Source: Flavobacterium sp. CS20 (GTDB lineage: Bacteria > Bacteroidota > Bacteroidia > Flavobacteriales > Flavobacteriaceae). From it: DNA of 64,000 nucleotides. The position numbers and the translations under genes were made by a program. The stretch spans positions 2,942,501 through 3,006,500 of the forward strand of contig NZ_CP073015.1 of assembly GCF_018080005.1 (NCBI RefSeq), written 5' to 3'. Below, piece by piece: positions 8,920 through 18,265 of this stretch (position 1 is its first letter; every line of letters starts with the position of its first letter). The notes beneath the pieces were generated by a model that was given only the letters and a program-made list of their open reading frames with translations, did no database searches and was not told the origin of the DNA.

Positions 8920-11025
8920 ATGAAACTACTACTCAATCTTTTAATCATTATAGCTATAACCTTTACTGCAAAAGCACAAGATACATCATACCCAATATTT
9001 GAAGAATGTAGCGAGGTTGATCAAATTCAGCTCCAAAAAGAATGTTTTGAAACTAATTTTAATAACCATTTAAAACAGCTTTTAAAAAACACATCTAATG
9101 ATAGTTTACCAAAATCTCAAAAAGTTTCTTTGATATTTGATGTTGATAAAAATGGTAAATTCAATCTTATCTTTATAGATGCTGATAGTCAAACAGTAAA
9201 ACAGAATTTTGAAAAAGCCTTTGACAGTTTGCCAAAAGTAAAGCCAGCTAAAACTTATGGTAATCCTAGCTTTATGCAATTTAGTGTTGATTTGATTTAT
9301 CCCTTTCATAAAAATGGTTTAGATAAATCTGCAATTTCTTCAACTCACCCACAAATAAAACCTCAAGAAACACAACTTTCTGAGTCTTTAATAAAGGCAA
9401 AACAAGAATTTGAAGCGGTAGATAATGAAACAAAAAAATATGATGCTGAGTTGTTTTCTAGTTATGCTTATATCCCATTATCTCACGAAATCTACAATCG
9501 TTTTGACAGAGAAATGAATTTAATAGGAACAAATTCTCATACTTCACAAAAACCGTTTACCTACAAAGATGTAAAGCCATATTACGATTTTAAAGAAAAA
9601 AACAGCGATTTAGCTTTTAATAAAAACTCTTGGTTTGGACGAAAACTTTTTGATGAACATCTCGCCACAGTCAGTGGTAATAATTATTGGCTTGCCTTAG
9701 ATTTTGGGGTTGATTTGCAATTAGGAAGAGATACAGACAACAGTCTAAACACTTACAACAACACGAGAATAGGATTTGTTCAAGGTGGTGTTGGAAATAA
9801 ACTAACATATTACGGTGCTATCTTTGAAAGTCAAGGTCGTTTTGCTGATTACTATAATCGTTTAGCACGCTCAAGAGCACCAATAGATGGTAATCCAGCT
9901 ATTATACCAGGTCGTGGAGTGGCTAAAAAATTTAATTCTGATGCCTTTGATTACCCTGTAACAGTAGGCTATATCAATTACCGTTTCAATGATAATTTTA
10001 ATATTCAGTTAGGCAATTATAAAAATTTTATAGGTGACGGCTATCGGTCTTTATTTTTAAGCGATAACGCAAGTCCTTATCCATACGTTAAAGTCGATGC
10101 CAAATTTTGGAAAATCAAATATACCAATATTTGGATGCAAACTAGAAACACTAACTTATTAACTGAGAGCGAAGCCTATCAAACTAAATTTATGGCCATT
10201 CATCATTTGAGTTATAACGTCAATAAAAGGCTTAACATTGGCTTGTTTGAAGTCGCTATTTGGGATAATGAAAAAGAACGCGGCTTTGATATCAGCTATC
10301 TCAACCCCTTATTGTTCTATCAAATGGTTGAGTTTTCTACTGGCACTGAAGGTGGTAAAGTTATGGTTGGAGCTAACTATAAATACAAATGGACAGACAA
10401 TATTTATTCTTATGGACAATTGCTTATAGATGAACTTTCGTTTAATGATGTTTTTGATGGCAACAATAGTTTTAAAAACAAATTTGGATTGCGACTTGGG
10501 GTTAAATATTTTGATGCTTTTAAAATTAAAGACTTTGACCTTCAATTAGAATACAATCAAGTTAGACCTTTTACATATTCGCATAATAAAATTAGCACAA
10601 ATTATACCCATAACGGTCAATCTTTAGCTCATCTTTGGGGTGCAAATTTTAGGGAAATAATCGCTATTGTACGCTACCGCAAAAACCGTTGGTTTGGTCA
10701 TACCAAATTGATATTTGGCGAGCGTGGTTTTGAACCCGAAGCTGATCTTGATCCTTTTTACGGTTCAGATTTGTTTGGAACAGAAGATAACTTGTTTAGT
10801 GAAACGGGTAATACCATTGACCAAGGTAATCGGGTCAATTCATATTATGCCGAATTAGAAGCAGGCTATCTCATCAATCCAGCAACAAACTTTAAGGTTT
10901 ACCTAAACATTATTGGTCGTGATTTTAATGCAACTATACAAAACGACAGAACTTTTGATAACAATACAGCTTGGGTCAATTTTGGTTTAAGAACCGATTT
11001 GTTTAATTGGTATTTTGACTATTAA
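8920..11025 (+). CDS. remB: RemB-like gliding motility outer-membrane protein
   Basis: A 701-residue protein with a signal peptide (residues 1-19, cut after AKA). Its size and position (fourth gene after sprA) match RemB of F. johnsoniae, a mobile cell-surface protein involved in gliding. Residues about 24-130 resemble the C-terminal domain of the TonB just upstream: YPIFEECSE against VPIFPGCEN, then IFDVDKNGKF against QFKIDKNGDV, then a SLPKVKPAK-like stretch. The rest (about 180-701) is rich in aromatic and charged beta strands and ends in FDY, as expected for an outer-membrane barrel. Its stop overlaps the first possible folB ATG. Assignment rests on synteny and general character, not on an alignment. 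Confidence 0.75.
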   Translation: MKLLLNLLIIIAITFTAKAQDTSYPIFEECSEVDQIQLQKECFETNFNNHLKQLLKNTSNDSLPKSQKVSLIFDVDKNGKFNLIFIDADSQTVKQNFEKAFDSLPKVKPAKTYGNPSFMQFSVDLIYPFHKNGLDKSAISSTHPQIKPQETQLSESLIKAKQEFEAVDNETKKYDAELFSSYAYIPLSHEIYNRFDREMNLIGTNSHTSQKPFTYKDVKPYYDFKEKNSDLAFNKNSWFGRKLFDEHLATVSGNNYWLALDFGVDLQLGRDTDNSLNTYNNTRIGFVQGGVGNKLTYYGAIFESQGRFADYYNRLARSRAPIDGNPAIIPGRGVAKKFNSDAFDYPVTVGYINYRFNDNFNIQLGNYKNFIGDGYRSLFLSDNASPYPYVKVDAKFWKIKYTNIWMQTRNTNLLTESEAYQTKFMAIHHLSYNVNKRLNIGLFEVAIWDNEKERGFDISYLNPLLFYQMVEFSTGTEGGKVMVGANYKYKWTDNIYSYGQLLIDELSFNDVFDGNNSFKNKFGLRLGVKYFDAFKIKDFDLQLEYNQVRPFTYSHNKISTNYTHNGQSLAHLWGANFREIIAIVRYRKNRWFGHTKLIFGERGFEPEADLDPFYGSDLFGTEDNLFSETGNTIDQGNRVNSYYAELEAGYLINPATNFKVYLNIIGRDFNATIQNDRTFDNNTAWVNFGLRTDLFNWYFDY

Positions 11026-11039
11026 TGTTTTTAAATTTT

Positions 11040-11402
11040 ATGTTAGACAAAATTATTTTATCAAATATCAGAGTATATGCCTACCACGGTTGTCTTGATG
11101 AAGAATCTAAAATTGGAAGTAATTACAGAGTTGATGTAGAAGTTGATGTAGATTTGGAGCTGTCTTCAAATTCAGACAAGCTAAAGGATACTGTAGATTA
11201 TGTGATTCTTAATCAAATAGTAAAACAAGAGATGTCTATTCCTTCAAAACTATTAGAACATGTTGCTCAAAGAATTAATAGTAGAGTTTTCAAAGAATTT
11301 TCGAAAGTTAAACGTATAAAAACACAAGTCGCAAAACTTAATCCACCGATTATAGGTGATGTAGAATCTGTCAGTGTAAAAATGATAAAACGTAGAGAAT
11401 AG
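11040..11402 (+). CDS. folB: Dihydroneopterin aldolase
   Basis: A 120-residue protein of the FolB family, which splits 7,8-dihydroneopterin to 6-hydroxymethyl-dihydropterin and glycolaldehyde in folate synthesis. The motif IRVYAYHGCLDEE (pterin-binding Glu region) and the C-terminal VAKLNPPIIGDVESV block, with its conserved Lys, are present. I start at 11040 (MLDKIILSNIR) because family members begin this way. An ATG at 11025, overlapping the remB stop as TAATG, would add five residues and could reflect translational coupling. Confidence 0.9.
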   Translation: MLDKIILSNIRVYAYHGCLDEESKIGSNYRVDVEVDVDLELSSNSDKLKDTVDYVILNQIVKQEMSIPSKLLEHVAQRINSRVFKEFSKVKRIKTQVAKLNPPIIGDVESVSVKMIKRRE

Positions 11403-11425
11403 TCTTTATTTTATTATAAAATAAC

Positions 11426-11433
11426 TAAATTTG
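11426..11433 (+). promoter_or_regulatory. -7 element for tRNA-Cys
   Basis: TAAATTTG lies 12 bases before the mature tRNA 5' end, the expected spacing for a Bacteroidetes promoter. No TTG is visible at the right distance upstream, so the -33 box is weak or absent. Confidence 0.45.
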
Positions 11434-11445
11434 CAAATCCTAAAA

Positions 11446-11516
11446 GGTGTCGTGGCCGAGTGGCTAGGCAGAGGTCTGCAAAACCTTGTACAGCGGTTCG
11501 AATCCGCTCGACACCT
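11446..11516 (+). tRNA. tRNA-Cys (GCA)
   Basis: The cloverleaf can be folded by hand. The acceptor stem GGTGTCG/CGACACC is perfect. The D arm is GCC/GGC, and the anticodon stem GAGGT/ACCTT holds the loop CTGCAAA with anticodon GCA. The T stem AGCGG/CCGCT holds the loop TTCGAAT. The discriminator base is T, and CCA is not encoded. Length is 71 bases. Confidence 0.96.
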
Positions 11517-11533
11517 CTAACAAAAACACACTT

Positions 11534-11564
11534 AACCCTGATGTCCAATACATTTGGGTTTTTT
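11534..11564 (+). terminator. Possible terminator after tRNA-Cys
   Basis: AACCC (11534-11538) can pair with GGGTT (11556-11560), followed by a T run through 11564. The loop is long (17 bases), but a small CCAA/TTGG hairpin overlaps it. Moderate evidence only. Confidence 0.4.
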
Positions 11565-11717
11565 GTTTTTCTCTCTTGACCTACATTATTGCTCAAATAT
11601 CGAAAATTTAACCCAAATTATTCATTGAAACATAATCTTTCATAATTGAGCATTTTTCGTCATTATTCAATAGAAAATTTCCTTTGAATAATTCGGGCTA
11701 AACAGTTTTTTAAACTT

Positions 11718-13100
11718 TTAAGTCAATGTCTTAATTTCAGAAATCATTTTTTGGGCTAATTGATCAGCTTCATCTTGCGTTTGGGCTTCGGTATAAACTC
11801 TAATAATAGGCTCGGTATTTGACTTTCTTAAATGTACCCAAGAATTTTTAAAATCTATTTTCACACCATCTATTGTTGTAAGTTCTTCATTTTGGTATAA
11901 TTTTTCAACCTTTTTAAGGATTTGATCAACATCAATTTGTGGGGTTAATTGAATTTTTTCTTTAGCCATAAAATAGCTTGGATAAGTTTTTCTCAGTTCA
12001 GAAACCTTCATTTGTTTTTGACTCAGGTGTGATAAAAACAAAGCTAAACCCACTAAACTATCTCTGCCATAATGCAAGTTAGGATAAATAATTCCGCCAT
12101 TGCCTTCGCCGCCAATTACCGCATTGGTGTCTTTCATTGTTTTGACCACATTAACCTCTCCAACTGCACTTGCTGTATAATGACCGCCGTGTTTCTCAGT
12201 CACATCTCTCAAGGCTCGAGATGAAGATAGATTGCTCACCGTATTGCCTTTTCTTCGAGACAAAATATAATCTGCAACGCTCACCAAAGTGTATTCTTCG
12301 CCAAACATCTCGCCGTTTTCATCCATAAATGCCAAGCGGTCAACATCTGGATCAACAGCAATTCCAAAATCTGCATTTTCTTTAATTACGGTTTTAGATA
12401 ACTCGGTTAAATGTTTTTTAAGCGGTTCAGGATTATGTGGAAATTGACCTGTTGGTTCACAATATAATTGAATAACTTCTACGTTAAGTTGCTCTAAAAG
12501 TGGCACAATAGAAATTCCACCTGTAGAATTGACAGCATCCAAAACCACTTTAAATTTTTGAAGCTTGATATCTTTGACTAAAACATCATCTAAATTTAAA
12601 ATTTCTTCAATATGTAAGTCGATATAAGAATTGTGATTTGTTCTTTGACCGAGATGTTCAACTTTTGAAAAATTATAATTTTCGGCTTCAACCAAGTCAA
12701 GTATGGCTTTACCTTCTTTGCCATCTAAAAATTCACCTTTTTCGTTAAGCAATTTTAAAGCATTCCATTCCACAGGATTATGACTTGCGGTGATGATAAT
12801 GCCACCGTCGGCATGTTCGAGTTTTACCGCCATTTCAACGGTTGGCGTAGTTGATAGTTCTAAACTAACCACATCAATACCCAAACCTTGTAAGCTGTTG
12901 ATAACGAGTTCTTGTATCATTTTGCCCGATGGTCTGGCATCGCGACCTATAACCACTTTGTAGTTGTCTTTTTTGCGATAAGATTTTAGCCAAGTGCCAT
13001 AAGCAGTGACAAATTTAACCGCATCAATCGGTGTTAAATTATCACCAACTTTACCGCCAATAGTACCTCTGATTCCTGAAATAGATTTGATTAGTGTCAT
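11718..13100 (-). CDS. glmM: Phosphoglucosamine mutase (phosphohexomutase)
   Basis: A 460-residue alpha-D-phosphohexomutase that converts glucosamine-6-phosphate to glucosamine-1-phosphate for UDP-GlcNAc, and so feeds peptidoglycan and lipid A. Visible motifs are the phosphoserine loop ITASHNP with Ser106, the metal site DPDVDR (Asp250, Asp252, Asp254), the sugar loop GEGNGG near residue 320, and the phosphate-binding RKSNTEPIIRVY near the C-terminus. Length fits the Bacteroidetes form. The family also includes phosphomannomutases; GlmM is the usual assignment when one such gene sits alone. It is transcribed away from the ACP-phosphodiesterase-like gene at 13194. Confidence 0.85.
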   Translation of the reverse strand: MTLIKSISGIRGTIGGKVGDNLTPIDAVKFVTAYGTWLKSYRKKDNYKVVIGRDARPSGKMIQELVINSLQGLGIDVVSLELSTTPTVEMAVKLEHADGGIIITASHNPVEWNALKLLNEKGEFLDGKEGKAILDLVEAENYNFSKVEHLGQRTNHNSYIDLHIEEILNLDDVLVKDIKLQKFKVVLDAVNSTGGISIVPLLEQLNVEVIQLYCEPTGQFPHNPEPLKKHLTELSKTVIKENADFGIAVDPDVDRLAFMDENGEMFGEEYTLVSVADYILSRRKGNTVSNLSSSRALRDVTEKHGGHYTASAVGEVNVVKTMKDTNAVIGGEGNGGIIYPNLHYGRDSLVGLALFLSHLSQKQMKVSELRKTYPSYFMAKEKIQLTPQIDVDQILKKVEKLYQNEELTTIDGVKIDFKNSWVHLRKSNTEPIIRVYTEAQTQDEADQLAQKMISEIKTLT

Positions 13101-13193
13101 AAATTAAATTAAAAAAAGAATTGATTTTCTAAAACTTACTCAAAAATACATAAATTATAAGGATGATACATTAATTTGTTCTACTTTTAAACT

Positions 13194-13784
13194 ATGAATT
13201 ATTTGGCTCACATATATCTTTCTGGAAAAAATGAAGACATCAGAATCGGTAATTTTATCGCTGATTTTATTTATGGAAGTCGATATCAAAATTATTCTAC
13301 CAATATTCAAAAAGGCATACTTCTTCATCGTGCTATTGATACTTACACCGATGCACATCCTATTTTTAGACAAAGCAAAAAACGATTATTTTCTGAATTC
13401 AAACATTACAGCGACGTGATTGTCGATATGTTTTATGATCATTTCTTAGCTAAAAATTTTGACAATTATTCTTCAGAAGATTTAACTCATTTTGCCACAT
13501 CTTTTTATAATTCTTTAGACAAAAGGCGTAAAGAATTACCTAAAAAAGTGAATCAAATTCTTCCTGTGATGAAACAATATAATTGGTTGGTAAGCTATAA
13601 AAACACTGATGATCTTAGAGATATTCTCAATCAAATGAATCATAAAACCAAGTTCAAAACACAGCTGGATGATTCTGTAGATTTATTGATTGAACATTAT
13701 GATAGTTTTGAAAATGAGTTTACACAATTTTTTAGAGAAATTCAAAACGAGCAACCTAAAATGCTTAAATCTTTAGAAAAATAA
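13194..13784 (+). CDS. Acyl carrier protein phosphodiesterase-like protein (AcpH/DUF479 family)
   Basis: A 196-residue protein starting MNYLAHIYLSGKNEDIRIGN, followed by FIADFIYGSRY and ILLHRAIDTYTDAHPIF, the characteristic blocks of the AcpH family. The E. coli member removes 4'-phosphopantetheine from acyl carrier protein. The His and Asp residues in LHRAIDTYTDAHP are the likely metal-binding positions. It is divergent from glmM with 93 bases between. Function in Bacteroidetes is inferred from family only. Confidence 0.78.
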   Translation: MNYLAHIYLSGKNEDIRIGNFIADFIYGSRYQNYSTNIQKGILLHRAIDTYTDAHPIFRQSKKRLFSEFKHYSDVIVDMFYDHFLAKNFDNYSSEDLTHFATSFYNSLDKRRKELPKKVNQILPVMKQYNWLVSYKNTDDLRDILNQMNHKTKFKTQLDDSVDLLIEHYDSFENEFTQFFREIQNEQPKMLKSLEK

Positions 13785-13921
13785 GTGACAAAAAGAGATA
13801 AATATTCTATAAATGATTAAAAATATGTGAATTATTAAATCGAACTCACCTTTTAAACAATTACCCGAACATCCATAATCAGAGTTTATTTGATATCATA
13901 AAAATTTCACTTATTAGCATA

Positions 13922-13954
13922 TTGATAAAAGAACTAAGAAAAACCTTACCTTTG
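13922..13954 (+). promoter_or_regulatory. Promoter of der
   Basis: TTG at 13922-13924 and TACCTTTG at 13947-13954 are separated by 22 bases, within the 17-23 spacing of Bacteroidetes sigma-A promoters. It predicts a short leader before the ATG at 13973. Confidence 0.65.
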
Positions 13955-13972
13955 CAAAAATTTTAAAATTCC

Positions 13973-15277
13973 ATGTCGAATATTGTTGCTGTTGTTGGTC
14001 GCCCAAATGTAGGGAAATCCACGTTTTTTAATCGTATGATTCAAAGGCGTGAAGCCATTATTGATGCTGAAAGTGGCGTAACACGCGACCGTCATTATGG
14101 AAAATCTGAATGGAATGGCAAGGCCTTTTCATTGATTGATACTGGCGGTTATGTAGAAAACAGCGATGATGTGTTCCAAAATGAAATCGATAAACAAGTG
14201 CATCTCGCCATTGAAGAAGCCGATGCTATTATATTTTTAGTTGATGTTCAAGAAGGTCTCACTCCTATGGACGAAGATGTGGCTAAAATTTTAAGAAAAG
14301 CTGAAAAACCCGTTTTTCTTGCTATCAATAAAGTTGATAGTAGCAAAAATATTCAAGATGCTATGGAGTTTTACGCCTTAGGTCTTGGCGAATATTACAA
14401 TATTTCTGCCATCAACGGCAGTGGCACGGGCGAATTGTTAGACGACTTGGTCAAAGCACTTCCTGAAGAAGAAATCAAAGAGGAAGAAAGTTTACCCAAG
14501 TTTGCCGTTGTTGGACGCCCAAATGCTGGAAAATCTTCGTTTATCAATGCCTTGATTGGAGAAGAACGCTACATTGTTACTGATGTTGCTGGAACTACGC
14601 GTGACTCTATTGACACTCACTACAATCGTTTTGGTTTTGATTTTAATTTGGTCGATACCGCTGGTATTAGACGAAAAGCTAAGGTGAAAGAAAGCCTTGA
14701 GTTTTACTCGGTAATGCGTAGCGTAAGAGCTATTGAAAGTTCTGATGTATGCTTAGTGCTTGTCGATGCTCAACGCGGTTTTGACGGACAAGTGCAAAAC
14801 ATTTTTTGGTTGGCTCAGCGGAATAAGAAAGGCATCGTAATTTTAGTCAATAAATGGGATTTAGTCGATAAAGAAACCAACACTTTAAAGCAATTTCAAA
14901 ACCACATTCTTCAAAAAATTGAACCTTTTACCGATGTGCCAATTGTTTTTATTTCAGTCATCAACAAACAACGTATTTTTAAAGCTATTGAAACAGCAGT
15001 TGAAGTTTATCATAACAGAAGTAAACGCATAAAAACCCGTAAACTTAACGATGTTTTATTGCCTTTGATTCAAAAATTTCCACCGCCTGCAGTGAAAGGT
15101 AAATATGTAAAAATAAAATTTATCACCCAATTACCCACACATCATCCGCAGTTTGCATTTTTCTGCAATTTACCGCAATACGTCAAAGAGCCTTACAAGC
15201 GTTTTCTTGAAAATAAAATCAGAGAAAACTTTGATTTTAAAGGCGTTCCTATAGATATTTATATGCGTAAGAAATAA
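13973..15277 (+). CDS. der: GTPase Der (EngA), ribosome assembly
   Basis: A 434-residue protein with two tandem GTPase domains and a C-terminal KH-like domain. It is needed for 50S ribosomal subunit maturation. The first G1 motif GRPNVGKST is at residues 9-17 with DTGG and NKVD following. The second, GRPNAGKSS, is near residue 180 with DTAG and NKWD. The C-terminal part (about 345-434) holds the typical [14 protein letters not shown] stretch. Length is normal and the gene stands alone behind its own promoter. Confidence 0.97.
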   Translation: MSNIVAVVGRPNVGKSTFFNRMIQRREAIIDAESGVTRDRHYGKSEWNGKAFSLIDTGGYVENSDDVFQNEIDKQVHLAIEEADAIIFLVDVQEGLTPMDEDVAKILRKAEKPVFLAINKVDSSKNIQDAMEFYALGLGEYYNISAINGSGTGELLDDLVKALPEEEIKEEESLPKFAVVGRPNAGKSSFINALIGEERYIVTDVAGTTRDSIDTHYNRFGFDFNLVDTAGIRRKAKVKESLEFYSVMRSVRAIESSDVCLVLVDAQRGFDGQVQNIFWLAQRNKKGIVILVNKWDLVDKETNTLKQFQNHILQKIEPFTDVPIVFISVINKQRIFKAIETAVEVYHNRSKRIKTRKLNDVLLPLIQKFPPPAVKGKYVKIKFITQLPTHHPQFAFFCNLPQYVKEPYKRFLENKIRENFDFKGVPIDIYMRKK

Positions 15278-15577
15278 CACTGAATGTTATTTTAAATGTC
15301 TCTAAAATGTACAGAGTTCTTGAAATACTTGCCTGCCACGTCGGTATTATAATACCTTAATTAACCAAATTAATCATTTTAATTGGCATAACTTTAGAAT
15401 GTGATTTTGGAAACCAAAATGTTAAGTTTCGATACAAAATTCGTATCAGAATTTCATTCAAATTGACTCAATTTGGTTGAATTGATATCAGGTTATGTTT
15501 TTAGATTGAAATAGAATATTTTATAAACTACTATAAATCAAATATTTATATTTTAGTGTTTAATTGAAAACAAAATG
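15278..15577. other. Convergent intergenic region between der and yaaA
   Basis: About 300 bases with no plausible gene on either strand. It contains a 14-base perfect palindrome, GGTATTATAATACC, at 15343-15356, and several AT-rich imperfect repeats built around CAAATT/AATTTG (15358-15490). No strong hairpin followed by a T run is visible, so termination of the two convergent genes is unexplained. Confidence 0.6.
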
Positions 15578-16339
15578 CTATCTCACAAAAACTGGTTGGT
15601 TTTTGTTTTTTGTTTCAGATTTGCTGAAAGCATAGTTATCGTCATTAAATTTTAAAATATCTTCGTAACTAGGATTGTCAATTTTTGCGAGATGTTTGGT
15701 CATTAAGCCTCTGGCTTTTTTGGCATAAAAACTGATCACTTTGAGTTTACCGTTTTTATAATCTTTAAAAACAGGTTCAACCCATTGTCCTTTCAATTTT
15801 GATTTTTGAATAGATTTAGAGTATTCTTTACTCGCTAAATTAACAACCAATTCATTTTCTTCTAATTCATTATTAAGTGTTTCTGTTAAGGTTTCTTTCC
15901 AAAATTCGTATAAATTTTTGGCGTTTTCAACTTCTAATGACGTTCCCATTTCAAGTCGGTAAGCTTGTATTAGATCTAAGGGTTTGAGCATGCCGTAAAA
16001 TCCAGACAATATTCTTAACCTATCTTGCAAACGATTGATATCACTTTTCGATAATTGGTAAGCATCTATACCGTCATACACATCGCCATCAAAGGTGTAA
16101 ATTGCGGGTCTAGAATTTTGAGGCTGATGATTTATAGAAAAATCTTGAAATCTTGTGTGGTTTAATTCAGCTAATTTGTCACTGATTGACATTAAATCTT
16201 TTAAATCATTTTTGGAAGATTGTTTTAAAACCTTATGTATTTTTTCAGTTTTATCTAAAAACTGTGGTGTTGTATAGTTTTTTGTCGGTAAATCTTGTTC
16301 TAAATTTAAAGATTTAGCAGGAGAAAGTAATATTTTCAT
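15578..16339 (-). CDS. yaaA: Peroxide stress protein YaaA (UPF0246)
   Basis: A 253-residue protein beginning MKILLSPAKSLN, the hallmark of YaaA, with ARPAIYTFDGDVYDG-like text (here SRPAIYTFDGDVYDG), ILSGFYGMLKPLD and YRLEMG in order. In E. coli YaaA limits free iron and so lessens hydroxyl-radical damage during peroxide stress; it also binds DNA. Length matches the family. The gene stands alone, convergent with der. Confidence 0.93.
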   Translation of the reverse strand: MKILLSPAKSLNLEQDLPTKNYTTPQFLDKTEKIHKVLKQSSKNDLKDLMSISDKLAELNHTRFQDFSINHQPQNSRPAIYTFDGDVYDGIDAYQLSKSDINRLQDRLRILSGFYGMLKPLDLIQAYRLEMGTSLEVENAKNLYEFWKETLTETLNNELEENELVVNLASKEYSKSIQKSKLKGQWVEPVFKDYKNGKLKVISFYAKKARGLMTKHLAKIDNPSYEDILKFNDDNYAFSKSETKNKNQPVFVR

Positions 16340-16433
16340 AATCGTTTTTGATGTAAATTTAATAGAAAAACAGCATCAAAACGATTTTGTTTTATAGAAA
16401 ATTAAGATATTAGAATAGGGAAATCTAATGATC

Positions 16434-17468
16434 TTAATGTTTAGCGTGTTTTGCATAATTTCGCCACTTGTCAATACAAGCTTGCATATCATCAGGCAAG
16501 TTTGTTGAAAATGATAAATATTCACTTGTTTTTGGATGTTCAAATCCTAAGGTTTTAGCGTGAAGTGCTTGTCGTGGCAAAACTTTAAAACAGTTTTCTA
16601 CAAATTGTTTGTATTTTGTGAAGCTAGTACCTTTTAAAATTCTGTCGCCACCATAGCGGGAATCGTTAAACAAAGTATGGCTAATGTATTTCATATGAAC
16701 ACGAATTTGATGGGTTCGCCCTGTTTCAAGTTGACAAGACACCAAAGTCACATAGCCGAAACGCTCAATAACTTTGTAATGTGTGATAGCCGGTTTGCCA
16801 TATTCAGCTTTATCACTTTCATAAACTGTATTTTGTAATCTGTTTTTGGGATGTCGCCCAATGTTGCCTTCTATTGTACCTTCATCATCTTTAACATCGC
16901 CCCAAACTAAAGCCACATATTCGCGTTGACTGGTTTTGTGAAAAAACTGTTTGCTGAGATGCGTCATAGCTTCTTCGGTTTTGGCCACCACCAAAAGTCC
17001 GCTGGTTTCCTTATCAATGCGATGCACTAAACCTGGTCGGTTTGAGCTGTTGTTGGGTAGGTTATCAAAATGATATACCAGTGCATTAATCAACGTGCCT
17101 GAATAGTTGCCATGACCTGGATGAACTACCATTCCTGCTTCTTTATTGACCACCAACAAATCATCATCTTCATAAACAATGTCAATAGGAATATTTTCGG
17201 GTTCTAATAAATTTTCATAAGGTGGATAAGACATTAAAACCTTGACTTCATCGCCAGCTTTAACTTTATGATTGGGTTTAACGGTTTCTGAATTGACAAA
17301 AATATTACCCGATTTTGCGACTTTTTGAATTTTATTTCTTGAGGCATTTTCAATAAAATTCATCAAAAACTTATCCACTCGTAACGGCTCCTGACCTTTT
17401 GCAGCAATAAAATGATAGTGCTCAAAAAGATCGTCGTTGTTTTCGTTTTGATTGTCATTCATCATCAT
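16434..17468 (-). CDS. rluD: 23S rRNA pseudouridine synthase, RluA/RluD family
   Basis: A 344-residue enzyme with an N-terminal S4 RNA-binding domain (about 28-88: RVDKFLMNFIENASRNKIQK) and a catalytic domain (about 95-330). The motif HRIDKETSGLLVVAKT carries the catalytic Asp152, and GRTHQIRVHM completes the fold. RluD modifies helix 69 of 23S rRNA; the specific target is inferred from family. It lies 11 bases downstream of the PASTA protein and shares its transcript. The start MMMNDN is loosely defined, as the first 20 residues are low complexity. Confidence 0.88.
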   Translation of the reverse strand: MMMNDNQNENNDDLFEHYHFIAAKGQEPLRVDKFLMNFIENASRNKIQKVAKSGNIFVNSETVKPNHKVKAGDEVKVLMSYPPYENLLEPENIPIDIVYEDDDLLVVNKEAGMVVHPGHGNYSGTLINALVYHFDNLPNNSSNRPGLVHRIDKETSGLLVVAKTEEAMTHLSKQFFHKTSQREYVALVWGDVKDDEGTIEGNIGRHPKNRLQNTVYESDKAEYGKPAITHYKVIERFGYVTLVSCQLETGRTHQIRVHMKYISHTLFNDSRYGGDRILKGTSFTKYKQFVENCFKVLPRQALHAKTLGFEHPKTSEYLSFSTNLPDDMQACIDKWRNYAKHAKH

Positions 17469-17479
17469 TTGAATTTTAT

Positions 17480-18052
17480 CTAATTTGATTCTGAATAATC
17501 TAAACTCCCATCGCCTACAACAATATCTACAACACTAGTTTTTTTAAGTTTATCGCCTGGTTTTAATGTTTTGTCTTGATGTTTCAGCTCTAAAACTACA
17601 TCTTTTGCAATGTCTGGTTTTGTAGTAATTTCACCAATTTTAAATCCTAAAGATTTTAAGGTTGGCAAAACTTGTCTTTTGGTATTTCCGATGATGTTTT
17701 CTGGAATGCTCACTAAAGCGTAATCTTTCGGATTTATGGTCAAATATATTTTACGGTTTTCTTTGACCGATTGACCTGGTTTGGGATCTTGTTCTACAAC
17801 AGAAAACGAGGGATAATCTGGATTGTAAGCGGTTGAATCCATAATGACATACCTCAAATTGAGTTGGTCTAATTTTTTTTCAACAATATCCATTTCTAAT
17901 TTACTCAAATCTGGAACTTCTATATATTCATCATGGTTGGTGTAATAATTCAGCCAATAGAACAAGCCAATGATTAAAACGATAGTTAGGATTACAGCTA
18001 AAACTAGATTTTTTAAAAACGTTTTACTGAATAAAAAATTAAAAAAACTCAT
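17480..18052 (-). CDS. PASTA-domain membrane protein
   Basis: A 190-residue protein with one transmembrane helix (about residues 13-33), then two PASTA-like repeats (about 41-108, with VVEQDPKPGQSVKENRKIYLTI, and 113-180, with LKPGDKLKKTSVVDIVVGDG). PASTA domains bind peptidoglycan or beta-lactam-like ligands in other bacteria, usually attached to kinases or PBPs, but here there is no enzymatic domain. It is the first gene of a two-gene operon with rluD, an arrangement I recall in other Flavobacteria. Function unknown. Confidence 0.82.
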   Translation of the reverse strand: MSFFNFLFSKTFLKNLVLAVILTIVLIIGLFYWLNYYTNHDEYIEVPDLSKLEMDIVEKKLDQLNLRYVIMDSTAYNPDYPSFSVVEQDPKPGQSVKENRKIYLTINPKDYALVSIPENIIGNTKRQVLPTLKSLGFKIGEITTKPDIAKDVVLELKHQDKTLKPGDKLKKTSVVDIVVGDGSLDYSESN

Positions 18053-18070
18053 ATTTTAAATTATATAAGG

Positions 18071-18078
18071 CAAATATA
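18071..18078 (-). promoter_or_regulatory. -7 element of the PASTA-rluD operon
   Basis: On the reverse strand the sequence reads TATATTTG, 18 bases upstream of the start codon. No TTG is found at 17-23 bases further upstream. Confidence 0.4.
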
Positions 18079-18181
18079 GTGAAATGAAGTTATGAATGAT
18101 TTTTGATTCTATCGAAAATAAAAATCTCAAGATCTGATTGAGGAATTTACAAGGATCAGGTTTAAATCTAATCATATATTT

Positions 18182-18197
18182 ATTATGCGTGCATAAT
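18182..18197. promoter_or_regulatory. Inverted repeat between PASTA and KAS III genes
   Basis: ATTATGC-GT-GCATAAT has two perfect 7-bp arms. It lies about 70 bases before the KAS III start and could be an operator; there is no direct evidence for a cognate regulator. Confidence 0.3.
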
Positions 18198-18265
18198 TAT
18201 TGTTAGAATTTAACTGATTTTAAAAACCTAAATATACTTACATTGCATTTTCAATTCAATAAAAT

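Noticed and set aside
15343..15356. GGTATTATAATACC palindrome as a regulatory site
   Set aside because: It lies between two convergent gene ends, far from any start codon, and short AT-rich palindromes are expected in this DNA.
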